64,000 bases of DNA, taken from NCBI RefSeq assembly GCF_009389715.1, contig NC_052395.1, positions 744,001 through 808,000 on the forward strand. The letters run 5' to 3'. Positions 11,876 through 22,925 of this stretch are shown here, in pieces. Position numbers and translations under genes: made by a program. The notes beneath the pieces were generated by a model that did no database searches, had not been told where the DNA came from, and saw only the letters and a program-made list of their open reading frames with translations. Position 1 is the stretch's first letter. Every line of letters begins with the position of its first letter. Source of the DNA: Phoenix dactylifera (lineage: Eukaryota > Streptophyta > Magnoliopsida > Arecales > Arecaceae).

Positions 11876-12330
11876 GTGAATTATCAAAGTCTAGTTGTTA
11901 TGAAGATCTTGTACCCTTTTCAAGTCCATGTCGAAACTTCCTGTGGAAAAAATCAATAGCCGCTTTGTCCTCCATTCAAGGCTAAATAGCCACCCTTCAA
12001 TACAATGGTAATCAGTCTTGTTAGAAAGTCTTACAAGATTGAAGTCCAAGTAATGTTGATAAAAGATAGTGTAAGTTAGCCAAGCAAGGTGAATTATCAA
12101 AGTCTAGTTGTTATGAAGATCTAGCACCCTCTTCAAGTCCATGCCGAAACTTCCTACGGAAAAAAAATCAATGGCTGCTTTGTCCTCCATTCAAGGCTAA
12201 ATAGCTGGACTTCAAAAGAAGGGTAATCAGTCCTGCCTGAATTATCAAAGTCTAGTTGTTATGAAGATCTAGTACCCTCTACAAGTCCATGTTGAAACTT
12301 CCTCTGGAAAAATTCAATAGCTACTTCTTG
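11876..12330 (+). repeat. Three direct repeats upstream of the receptor kinase
   Basis: Three copies begin with 'tgaattatcaaagtctagtt' at about 11877, 12090 and 12238, spaced about 213 and 148 bp. They share 'gttatgaagatct' and 'gaaacttcct'. The first two also share 'ctttgtcctccattcaaggc'. They start about 50 bp upstream of the kinase start codon, so they occupy its promoter or leader. They are non-coding. Confidence 0.8.
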
Positions 12331-12897
12331 TAACCATGCTGACCTTGTCCTGGGGGTTGATCAATCAGGACCACTCGAAAAAAGAAGCATAGGTCATGAA
12401 GACCATGATTAATAGCGGAGTGAGATAGTCAATCAACTTGTAGAGCTAATTTGTGGTTGTGTTGCTTCATGCATGCAGAGTGTCTCTACCAGAGGAAGCA
12501 ATCTGCTTCTAAGTCTTGAATTTTGGATTTATGACGACGTTGTGAAAGTCATGCTTGTCTCATGCCTGATATTGATATATGGTTGGACGAAATTCCCTGT
12601 GAGGGGTGAAGATTTTTGGGGTCAGATTGATTTAGGTTTCCCAACAGAATAATGAGGGTGGTCAGTTTTCTTTCCTTTCTAAAAGTATGTTCCACAAAGT
12701 AAAAGCAGAAACCATGCAGGCTTATTAATATGATTATACTTTTTTAATTTCATGTCTACTTTGCTAATGACTTGGTTGCTTGCCTTTTTCCACCTCTCAA
12801 TTCAATCCCATATATATGATCCCTACAATCCAGTCTCTGTTGCAGAGACACCTTGAAATTTGCAAGAATGGCCTTGTTGCTTGCATGAGAAAATATG
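12331..12897. other. Intergenic stretch
   Basis: No gene or repeat structure is recognised here; it is the distal promoter side of the kinase locus. Confidence 0.35.
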
Positions 12898-13345
12898 ATA
12901 ACTGTCATGGCCTACTTTTTAAGGTGCCGCATGAGGGGGGACATTGGGCTCTCCTACTAGATATTGTCCGGTTTTGGGGTCCGGAAAAAAAATGCGTCTA
13001 CAAGATTTGGAGACACCCGCCTCATATGCTCAGGCTCGAAGGACTCTCTAGCCGACGTGGGACTAAGGAGCCTCACACTCCACCCACCATCGGACTAGAG
13101 CCGTCCTCGACTCTGATACTAAATGTCATGGCCCATTTTTTAAGGTGCCACATGAGGGGGGACACGAGGCTCCCCTACTAGATATTGTCTGGCTCCGGAG
13201 TCTACGCGCGCGCGCCCCGAGCTTAACCCCTTCCCAGTTTTGTTTTTTCCCAAAATGCATCTACAGAATTTAGAGACACCCGCCTCATATGCCCAGGCTT
13301 AAAGGACTCTCTAGCCGATGTGGGACTAAGGGGCCTCACAGTAAC
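12898..13345 (-). mobile_element. TRIM element (miniature LTR retrotransposon), complete
   Basis: Two direct repeats, 12903-13077 (175 bp) and 13124-13340 (217 bp), flank only 46 bp. Both start TGTCATGGCC and end GCCTCACA on the plus strand. Read on the minus strand they are LTRs of form TGTGAGGC...CATGACA. Immediately inside the minus-strand 5' LTR is TTAGTATCAGAGTC, a near match to the initiator tRNA-Met primer site TGGTATCAGAG. The flanks ATAAC (12898-12902) and GTAAC (13341-13345) match at 4 of 5 bases. One LTR carries an extra ~42 bp including a (CG)n tract. There is no coding capacity, so it must have been mobilised in trans. Confidence 0.85.
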
Positions 13346-14204
13346 CACCAATTTCTTGACTCTTGGTGCTGTTATCAGACCAATCTAATTCCCGTTATAG
13401 CTTTTTCCTACTTCTTTTAAGTCCATCATGCGACAGTTAGCATGCATTTATAATGTATACTAAAATAAATATAAATTTTTATCACTAAAACTAACTTAAT
13501 GATGAACCCAACAGCAGGAGACTCAAAAACAAAAAGGCCGATTCAGATCCTTAGAAAACTTGCGGACTTCCAGTTTGGGCAGAGTTCCTGTTCATGTACC
13601 GTTCTTATGTTCTAACGGTGAAGTGGGGTCTTGAGAGCATCCACAACATGATCAAGGATGCTAATTCTGGCAATAACTCCGTAAACACAATCCAGGATGC
13701 TGATAATCATAATGCTCTCTCACAGCAAAATTTGTTTATGCAAACACTTTTATAATCTTTCATCCATTTGCAGAGCACAATATTAGTTCCTTTCTGTCAA
13801 GCACCCTTTCCAGATGGAGTTTTCGGTTTTATTTCATTGCTTCTTCTCTATAAGCTAAGATTGACGGGAAGCATTAAGACATGGGCGTTACATGACGACA
13901 AGGTTCTGCCTAGACAGGTGAATTTTCTATTCATACTAGAATTGGCAATCTTTTGAACGTATATATAGAGAATATTGCATGTAGAAAATCATCAGTATTG
14001 ATGGCTAACTACTTGCTAATGTAAGGGAAAATGAACACCTAAATTTGCTCGTTAGTCATTCCATACCTTCCTCTTGAAAATAAAAAAGAAAAGTTGATTA
14101 AAAGAATTTGATCAAAAAACATCCTTCGATCCTCTACCGAGCGTCCTCCTTCTTCCTCTCCGGAGCATCCCTTCCCAATAGCCTACCTCAACATTGGTTC
14201 AAGT
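13346..14204. other. Intergenic stretch
   Basis: No supportable gene. Short frames (for example 13768-13956) have no recognisable domain. Confidence 0.35.
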
Positions 14205-14311
14205 CCCCGTCACCGACGCTATAAATCGTCGGGAGTTGAATTTTTTTTTAAAAAAAAATTATTGGACCTATAGTAGATAGATTTCATGTTGCTATGAAGA
14301 TTCTCGGCATT

Positions 14312-14900
14312 GAAGATGGGCATATAATCGCCATCTTCATATAATCTCTTCTCAAAAGCTCTTCCATCTTCATATACTGCCATCGCCGATTCTCTCTACA
14401 CCTCAATTAATTGGCAGAGGGGAGAATCACACACACAAAAAAAAAACCAACAAAAAATCAAAGAGAGAATTGGAGAATTGAAAGGAATTAGGGTTCGGGA
14501 TAGGGTTTTTGAAGATCTAACCTTCTGCCCCAAAAATCATTGGGTTAGGGTCCGGGTTCTTGTCCTCCGCCACCGCAGAGGAGGGAGGAGAAGAGGAGCT
14601 TAGGGCCGGTCGGTCGGGCCGCAGAGGAGGGAGGAGAAGATGGGCATATCATCGCCATCTTCATGCAATCTCTCCTCGGAAGCTCTCCCATCTTCATGTA
14701 CCGCCATCGCCGATTCCCTCTACACCTCAATCAATTGGCAGAGGGGAGAATCACAAAAAAAAAAAAAACAACAATTCGAAGAGAGAATTGGAGAACTGAA
14801 AGGAATTAGGGTTCGGGTTAGCGTTTTTGAAATTCCAACATTCTGTCCCGAAAAATCACTGGGTTAGGGTCCGGGTTCTTGTCCGCCGTCGTAGAGGAGG
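14312..14900 (+). repeat. Tandem duplication, ~324-bp period
   Basis: The text starting 'gaagatgggcatat' at 14312 is repeated from 14636 with the same order of phrases: 'cgccatcttcat', 'ccatcgccgatt', 'attggcagaggggagaatca', 'ggaattagggttcggg' and 'ttgggttagggtccgggttc'. The copies differ by scattered substitutions. The duplication is internal to the CACTA-like element; the frames in it are not considered genes. Confidence 0.8.
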
Positions 14901-15155
14901 GAGGAGATCTCGGAGATCAGGGCCAGTCGGTCGGCGCCGTAGAGGAGGGAGGAGAAGAGACCTTGCAGCCGGTCGGTCGGCACCACGGAGGAGGGAGGAG
15001 AAGGGGAGAATAGGGCCGGTCGGTCGACGCTAGAGAGGAGGGAGGAGGACAGGAGCTTGGGGCCGGTTGGTCGGCGCTGGAGAGGAGGGAGGAGAATAGG
15101 AGATTGGCTTGGTCGGTCAGCACCGGAGGGAGGAGGAGAGGAGATTGGCCGGGCT
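14569..15155 (+). repeat. G-rich minisatellite, ~57-60 bp unit
   Basis: Repeated units contain 'gaggagggaggagaa' followed by 'ggccggtcggtcgg'. About eight imperfect units occur, one near 14575 and the bulk from 14890 to 15150. The strand is very G-rich (GGAGG and GGGAGGAG blocks), which explains long artificial open frames on both strands. Confidence 0.8.
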
Positions 15156-15343
15156 AGCTAGGGCATCGAGATAATAGGTATTGAATAGCTAGGGCTTGTA
15201 GCCTATGACGATGCTTTAAAGCATTGTCTCTTGCTGATGCTTTTTAGAAGCATCGGCAAATTTTGGCGCCCTGCCAAACTTTTCCGACACTCCTTCCTAG
15301 CGTCGGAAAAAAAGCGTCGCCATTTTCACATTTTGTTGTAGTG

Positions 15344-16544
15344 ACTCCTCTAGCAGTCCGTATATCTCATGGATTAATGACTGATCCTCAAAACTGAGCA
15401 TCCATCAAAAGAGAAAACGACTATTTTGTACGATGGGTAGCATATTTATAGAGAAATAGCATGGCATATTGGTGGGTCTACAGTCAAATACGCATGAAAT
15501 AGCCCCTGCCCCTGCTTTCACCCTTCGTTGCACCACCCTAATCTAGGTCCCCCTCATCGCCACCCAATCCAAAGCCTCCCTCAATTGTCATGGTCGTACT
15601 GCCCCTCCTACCTCTTCGTTGCTCCTCCACGACCCTCCACTTCTTTACCACTCGGCGGTCATTAAGGCCACCATCTTCTCGCAACGGGAGGCTCGTGCCC
15701 TCAGGTGTGGGGGTGACCTTGTCACTGAAGATCACTATATCGACAGCGTTTTCTCTAACAATTCTATGGTGGAGATCGAGCCAAACAAGCCCTACACCGA
15801 GTTCTGGATGGAAATCCATGAGCCTGGGCCTTCTTTCTTGGTCCAAACCCCAATGGAGAACCTCAACATGCCAAAAAGTCCAAACCCTAATTTTGTCATG
15901 TCGAGGTCATGGATCCCAAAGGACCTACAATGCTAGGAGAGAAGGCCGTGAAGAGGCTCATTTCCTGCACAAACTGGACTAAGAGTCAAGCAAGCCACAT
16001 CCATAGCAAAAAAAAACACAAAATAAAAAAAAAAAATCAAACCAAGTTGGATAAGCCAATCTAATCGGTTCATCTAGTTTTTTCAGATTTGACCCAATTT
16101 TTACCACTTTTTAAAAAATTTTTGAAGCAGATCGAATAGGCAAATGATTCATGGTTAAACCAGATGAACTTCCTGATCATTCTAATTTTGAAAATATTGA
16201 TAACCAGATTACTAATAGATCATCCACTGTACCATTATTTATTAATAAATTTTTATTTTATGAAGTAGAGAAAAAAAATTAAAAAGAGAAATAATTAGAG
16301 TAAAAAACATTAGTTCCTATTTTATCCTATTGCTAATTAAAGTGTGTAACACACACAAAAACCAAAAATAAAATCCATTCTCAATTGAAACTATAAATTA
16401 TTTATTTTAATTATTACTTGATTCATTTAGTCCTCTCACAATTGAGGATTGATCCAAAAAGATTAGGTGTCAATTTGGACATCGAGCCACCGGCCAGCTA
16501 GTCACCGGCTACCACATGGGACCCTTGAATATAGGACAAGTGAA
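15344..16544. other. Intergenic with an unassigned open frame
   Basis: A frame at 15619-15936 (+) reads 105 residues including NNSMVEIEPNKPYTEFWMEI and FVMSRSWIPKDLQC. It looks more like ordinary coding sequence than its surroundings, but I do not recognise the family and there is no start context, intron or partner to support it. The remainder (15980-16500) is A+T-rich with no structure seen. Confidence 0.3.
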
Positions 16545-16549
16545 CTATG

Positions 16550-17454
16550 TGTTGAGAACCCCCACAAATCCCACCATGGACCACGCCCAGATTTCCACCC
16601 CACCCGCATTCAGCTCCCAACACCCGCCTAAATTCGAATTTGAATTCGAATTCTGCAGCCATGAAGCACCGCAGCAATTAAAGCCGAGAATTATGCTGCA
16701 CCAACTTGGCGAATTAAATCCAGCAGCAACCGCCCCATGCACCCAACCAACCGGTCTTTATTCAAACTTTGAATTTGAATTTTGCAATCCACACAACAAC
16801 AACAACAACCGACGCCCATTGATCACGCCTAGCGCAAATCAAGCCACATCCCATGCCACGCGTTGCACTCCATCTTTCCTTTGAATTTGAAACTCTAATT
16901 TAAATTTGAGTTGTTTTAGAATTCTGCATGTATCTATGTAAAAGCCTATATAAGGCATAGGATAGGATTAAGGAAGGTACCTTGGAAGTCTTGTTTTTAT
17001 CCACCTAGAGTGTGAGTTGGCCGCAAAGGCTTGGGAGGCCTAGTGCTTATTGTAATCGGCCTTCAGGCTTGGGCTAAGGTTGGGATAAACCAATCCCTCC
17101 TTAGATTGTTCTTGTCTTTCTTCCTTTTGGAATCAAATCAGCAAGCCTTTCTCTTATTGTGCACCTCATGTGTGTTGATTCAACTTGGACAAACCACATG
17201 ATAAGCTGCAGCCAGTAATCCCTTGGTTGGTTCAAGAATTTCGAGGAAGAGACAACCATCCTTTTTGTGCAAACATCGAGATAAGCTGCAGTCAGTAATC
17301 TTGATCTTGGACAAAGGGAATTTAAGTGTGCCGAACATCAAATCTACTCAGCGTTGCCTATATCCGGTCGGGGCGGCACTATCATTCCAAGGGTAGACGC
17401 AAAGGAGGCAGGAGACTACGTGGTGTGGAGGCGGCCGACTGACGCACCTCACCA
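16550..17454 (+). repeat. 5' LTR of the gypsy element
   Basis: 905 bp, TGTTGAG...CTCACCA. It contains a TATA-like 'cctatataaggc' (about 16947) and a row of AATTTGAATT/TTCGAATTTG phrases. Inside it, 'ataagctgca' with 'cagtaatc' occurs twice (about 17201 and 17281). Primer-site-like text 'ttggtgcttttattgagag' follows directly at 17457. Confidence 0.85.
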
Positions 17455-18127
17455 ATTTGGTGCTTTTATTGAGAGCCTTGAGAGGAGGATCTTGGGAGGT
17501 AACACCACACTTACACTACTTAGATATATATTATCAAAGAGCAGTACATGCTCTATCCTTCATGTGGAATTGTTATCTTTAAAATTCTACATCATTATCA
17601 ATTGCTTGGGAATTAGTTGTTAAGTATTCGAAGTTGATTGTGAGATCTGAAATTTTGAATTGAGAGAGTCCCGAGTTGTAAAGGGGCGGGTGTATGAGTG
17701 CCTTCTTTCGGATAGATTGTATTGAAGTTTTTTATCTTCGCCGTGTTCATCTAGGGATAGCACAAAAGGAAGGCTACTTGTAGTACCTTGTGCTATTTGA
17801 CCCAACTGATTTGCTGTAGGTAACATTAAGGATAGCATAAAGGGAGGCTACTGGTAGTACCTTGTGCTAATTTTTTAACTACAATGAATCAGAAAACTGG
17901 CTTAGAATTAAGGGCTGATTAAGGAGATCTTGAGGGACTGAATTTTCTGTAGGTATCTTTGAAAACCCTGTAAAGTGGAGGCTGATTGAGTGGTGTATTA
18001 CATAGGAGGGTTGGATCATCCTTTGGGTGACAACCGCAGGAGGTTTGGAGTGGTTTTGGATGGAGGAAGTGCAAAAAAAAAAAAAAAAATTCTGGGTGTT
18101 GTGATCATCCACAGTAGCCATCTAATC

Positions 18128-19972
18128 ATGGAATTCAGGAGAAACTCTAACTCCCATCAACAACGACTTGAAACCCTCGAAAGTCAACCCAACCAAGTGA
18201 ATAAACTCTTGGAGGAACTCTTTACCTCCATGGCTGAAATGAGAAGAGAGACAAATGTTAGTTTGTAGAGATTGGAAAGAAGATTGGGTGAGGGTGAAAG
18301 AGAAAAAAATCAGAGGGAGAGGCCTTGGTCGCATGCCTTACGACAGGGCAAGCCAGAGAAGAAAGAGAGAGTGAAGGTGTTAGTGGGTCAGCGACCGATC
18401 ATGGGGGTTATCATGTAAGGAAAAATATGAGAGAAAATATGAGAAGAGGGAGTAGAATCGAAGGCTATGGTGTTTGTGTAGAAATGTTTGAAGGGGGTAT
18501 GAGACAAGAAGAATATTATGAGGAGGGTACGGAGCCAGAAGATAGGCCTTATCATGCCCCACAACATGATGGCCGAAGAAGTCATGGGAAGAGAAGAAGA
18601 AGAAGGCCACATGTAGGAGAATATGGTGATGAAGAAGGGAGTCCAAGAAATCAAGATTGGGGGTCAAGAAAACCAAAAATAGATTTTTCGAAATTTAATA
18701 GAGGAGATCCCTATGAATGGTTAGATAAAACGGAGCAATTCTTCTATGTGTATGAAGTACCCCGAGATGAGAGAGTCATCTTGGCGAGCTTTCATTTGGA
18801 GGAAAGGGCTAGCCGATGGTGGAGATGGTTAAGATCCATTTATGAGAAGGAGAGAAGAAGATTGGGATGGACGATCCTTGTCAAAGAGTTCATGATACAA
18901 CGGGGGCCATTGTTGGTTGTCAATCATCACGGGCAATTGGCGAAACTGAAGCAAGAAGGAAAGTTCCAAACCTATATTGATGAATTCCGTCAACTTCAAA
19001 CCATAGTGATGGGTTGGTCGGATGAAGCCTTGTTGGGAACCTTCATTGATAGGTTGAAACCTCGGCTTTCCAAAGAGCTGAAATTGAAGCAACCGGCTAC
19101 TTTGCAAGGAGCCATGAGGGTAGATGAAATCTTAGAGGAAAGCTACCGTTTGGAGGGGAGAATGATCAAGAAAACCATCAGCAGCCGTGAGCCTAAGGTC
19201 TTTCAACCAAAATCTAATTGGAAGGGCAAAGAAGTGGTCGGCAACAGCCCCAAACCGCAGCAGCAACAAGTGAAGAAATTGTCTCGGGAGGAGCTGCAAG
19301 ACTTCATCAAAAAAGGCCTTTGTTTCAAGTGTGGAGAAAGGTGGAGCTATGAGCACAAATGCAAAACCGGCCAAACCTTTCTTATTGATGTATATGGAAA
19401 AGAAGAAGAGGAGGAGGCTACTGAAATTTCTGGGTGCAGTGAAGATGAAAAGGCTGCACCACAAGGAGTTCTCACTTCATGCCTTGACGGGAGTCCAAAA
19501 GTCTTGCACCATGAGGCTGATGGCATGGATAGGGAAGCATGAAGTCTCTCTACCTATCGATAATGGGTCATCGCATAACTTCATCAACGCCAACATTGTG
19601 CAAAAGGTTGGATTGCAAAGCTTGGCCATTCAGTCATTTGAGGTGAAGGTGGCAAGTGGTGAGCGATTGAAGTGTAATGAAGTCATCCGAGAAGTGAAGA
19701 TGAATGCCCAATGGGTTTGCATCAAGGCTGACTTGCATGTACTGCAATTAGTGGGGCTTGATGTGGTCCTCGGCAATGCATGGCTTTCAGAAGTGGAAAA
19801 GGTAGTCATCGATTATGGCTCAATGACTATGGAGTTTAAAATCAGTGGGGAAAAGAAAAAATGGGCAGCAAAAACCAACCAAGATAACATGATAGTTCAT
19901 ATGATGTCCAAGGAAGATCCATGGGTGTCCAAGAAAGAAAAGGAATCTACATGTGCCTGGGCCCGAATCTGA
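18128..19972 (+). pseudogene. Gypsy gag and protease, frameshifted
   Basis: Gag starts at ATG 18128 (MEFRRNSNSHQQRLETLE) but meets a TAG at 18266. Coding then continues in another frame at 18325-19542 with the retrotransposon gag core (KIDFSKFNRGDPYEWLDK, FHLEERASRWWRW) and a zinc knuckle CFKCGERWSYEHKC of C-X2-C-X7-H-X-C form. The protease follows in yet another frame (19331-19972); its active site reads DNGSSHNF, where a functional enzyme has D-T/S-G. At least one stop, two frameshifts and a mutated catalytic site are visible. Confidence 0.85.
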
Positions 19973-20348
19973 GAAGCAGTCAAGCTAGATGCCTGGGCCC
20001 AAGAGATTTATGAGAAGATTGAGGCAACCACTGGTGGAATCAAAAATTTCAGCTCGAGAGATGGGTTAATCTTCTAAAAAGAAAATGTTTATATGCCGAT
20101 GTACCAAACTTAAGGAGGGATATTCTTGATCATTTCCACAACAGCAAAGAAGGACATTTCGAGTAGCTTCACACATATATTCATTTGAAGCATTTCTTTT
20201 ATTGGGAAGGACTAAAAAAGGAAGTGAAGACAATGGTCGCCGAATGTGAAGTTTGCCAAAAGATCAAGTATGACCCAAAGGCACCAATGGGAATTCTACA
20301 ACCCTTACCTATACTTGATCAAATATGGGAGGATTTGTCAATGGGCTC
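19973..20348 (+). pseudogene. Integrase zinc-domain fragment, first copy
   Basis: After the protease the sequence jumps to the linker before integrase and the HHCC zinc domain: LRRDILDHFHNSKEGHFE, LKHFFYWEGLKKEV and MVAECEVCQKIKYDPKAPMG. The ~1.5-2 kb expected for reverse transcriptase and RNase H is absent. Two stops interrupt it. An 11-bp repeat TGCCTGGGCCC lies at 19954 and 19990 close to the deletion point. The fragment ends where the first solo LTR copy begins (20349). Confidence 0.8.
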
Positions 20349-20624
20349 TGCTGCGGGGACGGATGCTTTGGCCGGAGCCTCGCGCAACAGTTAGCCCACA
20401 TTAAGCTAGCAGAGAAAGAGGACTGCGTTCCTTCCGAGGTATTGTCCGCTTTGGGCATTTTCGGCCCGTGCGTCCAACGCTGACGGGGGGATACCCTCAT
20501 GGTTTTGCCCTTCAAAAGGCGCCTCGAGAAGAAAGGAACTTTTCCCCCCAATTAAGGTACAGAACCTTTCCGCTACTAGCCGATGTGGGATAAATTTGGG
20601 TGCACCCCCCCCCCCCCAACAACA
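20349..20624 (-). repeat. Solo LTR copy 1 of a ~280-bp TRIM-like family
   Basis: On the plus strand it runs TGCTGCGGGGACGGATGC... to ...CCCAACAACA; it is read as an LTR on the minus strand. It carries the motif pair CTAGCCGATGTGGGA (TTAGTCCCACATCGG family) and 'ttttgcccttcaaaaggcgc'. The left flank is the integrase (ATGGGCTC). The right flank is unrelated Tat-derived DNA, so this copy does not have matching target duplications. Confidence 0.75.
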
Positions 20625-22925
20625 TAGCCGGCATCGGGCACTCCTTCAGGAGCTCCCTCGGTGGAAGCCTCCCGAGATGTCTCCTCGACTGCTTCGACCT
20701 CAGCCCTAACTGCTTCCCGCTCGGCCTCAGGATCCGCGGGCGCCTTGCTGGCCAAGTCGCCGCTCGCCGGGCCTTCGGGCCCACCCTCGTCCTCGTCGAT
20801 CTCACCTCCGGGTTGGGGTGCGTTGAGATCGAACTCAGGGCAGAGCCGTCTCAGTTGCCTCCGGAAGTCTTCAAAGCCGCGGATAAGTCCATCCACGGCC
20901 TCTTCCTCCAGCAACTCGCAGAACTCTTCCGACTCCCGGAAGAGTTGCACCACATTTTGGGCTTGCTCCAAAGCCCTCTTCCACGAGCCTCGAGCTGCTC
21001 GATCTGTAGCCGGACGCCCCTCACCTCATATCGGTGACCGGCGATCGCGGAGCGAGCTTCGGCCAGACGCGCCTCAGCGGCGCGCACCTCCGACCTGGCC
21101 AGAGCATGCACGGCCCTCTCCTCCTCGAGCTCCGCAGTCAGCGCTCGGAGCTCGGCTTCGGCGGCCTCCACCCTCGCAAGGAGCTCCCTCCGCGAGACCT
21201 TGACCTCACCAAGTCTCCTCTCGGCCTCCTCCTGCCCCCGCAGACATCTTCGGGCCTTGTCCCGATAGTCTGCCGCCACAGAGATCAACATGTCGACCTC
21301 GTGAAGATGCTGCAAATAGAACAAATGAAAGAGTAAGCCAAGGCCAAAAATCGAATACAGGAGTTAAGGCCGAAAACAAACTTACCCGAATGGCGGAGCA
21401 AAAGGTCCGGTCCACAAGACTGTTGAAGTCCGCGGACTGGAACTCGGCCCGATCGGCCGGGAGCAGAGCGACCCGAAAGACTTGACACACTATTTGGGCG
21501 TCATGGAGGGTCGAGTCACCCTCGAAGACCACCCACTCGGGGCAATGGGGCCTCCTCTCTTCCTGGGTCTCATCCCCCGAAGGATCCGGAAGACTGGGCC
21601 TCGCTGGGCTTGGCGAAGACGAGCTCGGGACCCCTAGGCCGCTCCTCGGCTCGGGAACCGAGCGCCGCAACTGGACAAGCTGCCGACCGGGATGCTGAGA
21701 GACGGGAGCTGGACAAGCGGGGGCCGCAGAAGTCCCCGCAGAGCTTGAGCCCCCGCGATCGGTGCTCAGAACCTCCTTCCGAGCAGGTCTAGAGGTCCCG
21801 GCCCTGGGGGCACTTGCTTTGGCGGCCGCGCACGCCGAAGATTTGGCTTTTTTCCTAGGCTCGAGTAGGGCCCCACCGGCCTCGGCCTCGGCTGCCCTTT
21901 TTCTGAATCGGGCGTAGAGAGCCGCGTTGCTGGTCACCATTTTCGGAATATCTGAAAAGACAAAAAAGAAAAGCCCAAATGTCAGGGAAGAGAAGACGAG
22001 AGAAGAAGAGAAAAAGTAAAACGAACAAGACGAGAAACGACAACCACCCTTACCCTGGGGGCGCGCCGAACTCAAGCCGACATTAACCAAAGCAACCTCG
22101 CTCACGAGGTCATTCAAAAGAATATCTTTCTCGAGGCCGCAAAGAGCGTTGAGGATCCCCTGCTCGTTCTCGGAAAGTCTGGGGAGCTTGTTGGCGGTCT
22201 TGAGCCGGGCCTGCCCCCACCTGGGGTCAAACCCCACGCACGCTCGGAGGATAAAAAGAAAACTTCTTCTTCCACCCGCGAATGGATGTAGGAGCACCTT
22301 GGAAGAGTGACCGACCGCCCCAAAGGGCAAGGTAAAGCCACTCTCCGTCCCCCGGATTGGACTGCAGCAACAAGCACTGCCGGAAGACATTGACCGAAGT
22401 CGATATCCCGTGCGCAAGGCAGAGGGACAAAAAACCAACAATGGTCCTCCACACGTTCGGAGCGAGCTGTGCTGGGACAAGCTGGTAGGTCGCTAGGAGC
22501 TCGTTCACGAACCCGTGTAGGGGAAACTGCAAGCCGGCCCAGAGTGTCTCTACGTACACTCCGATCCGACCTGGGGGAGGCTTCGTTACCCGATCCTCCG
22601 ACCCCGCATGTTCAAAACAAAACCCGCACCGAGGAAAAAACCACTCGGCGATCATTTTCAACTCTTCCTCATTCATAGTGGACCCGACTTCATCCGGACC
22701 ACAACCCATCCCAGAAAGAAGACGAAAGAAGAAGAAAGAGGAAAGAGAGCAAAAACCCTCCGAGCGAACGAGGGGGGAGGCACCTACTGAGATCCCCGCC
22801 GGAAGTGCCGACGATCCGGAGAAGAGAAAAACCAAGACGATCGCCTGAAAATGCCTCGGAGTGCCGCCGGAAGAAACTGGACACCAGAGAACAGAAGGAA
22901 GAAGCAACAATAGCGGCGGCCAAAT
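20625..22925 (-). pseudogene. Tat-type antisense ORF, spliced, 'gypsy-type transposon' (PF04195-like) protein
   Basis: The minus strand encodes a degenerate protein. It opens near 22676 (MNEEELKMIAEWFFPRCG) with a domain containing GVYVETLWAGLQFPLHGF and ATYQLVPAQLAPNVWRTIVG, the style of the plant 'putative gypsy type transposon' family. A basic stretch PRKKAKSSACAAAK (about 21830) and a long coiled coil (RRELLARVEAAEAELRALTA, about 21190) follow. Two predicted introns fit: 21952-22053 (GTAAGG...TTTTCAG) and 21310-21385 (GTAAGT...TTGCAG), the second joining two different frames exactly in phase. Frame slips near 22.25 and 20.97 kb show it is decayed. The adjoining LTR is on the opposite strand, so this is an antisense ORF as known for Tat-lineage elements. 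Confidence 0.7.

Larger units (their letters stand above)
14205..15343. mobile_element. Non-autonomous CACTA-type element, left end not seen
   Basis: The right terminus reads ...CATTTTGTTGTAGTG (ends 15343), the reverse complement of CACTACAACAAAATG, a CACTA-type terminal inverted repeat. Subterminal sequence is rich in GACGC/GCGTC palindromes, for example 'cttttccgacactccttcc' and 'gcgtcggaaaa'. The left part begins near 'caccgacgctataaatcgtc', which resembles the left subterminal region of the CACTA element at 50.9 kb, but no CACTAC start was found. The interior is made of duplications and minisatellite (see separate entries). Confidence 0.6.

Noticed and set aside
12898-13345. Simple tandem duplication instead of a TRIM.
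   Set aside because: The tRNA-Met-like primer site sits exactly at the LTR border and the flanks form a target duplication.
14560-15123. Arg/Gly-rich frames in the G-rich region.
   Set aside because: They translate the minisatellite and its duplication on both strands.
15538-15982. Several overlapping frames of about 100-130 codons on both strands.
   Set aside because: Only one (15619-15936) looks coding-like and even that has no recognised family, so no gene is claimed.
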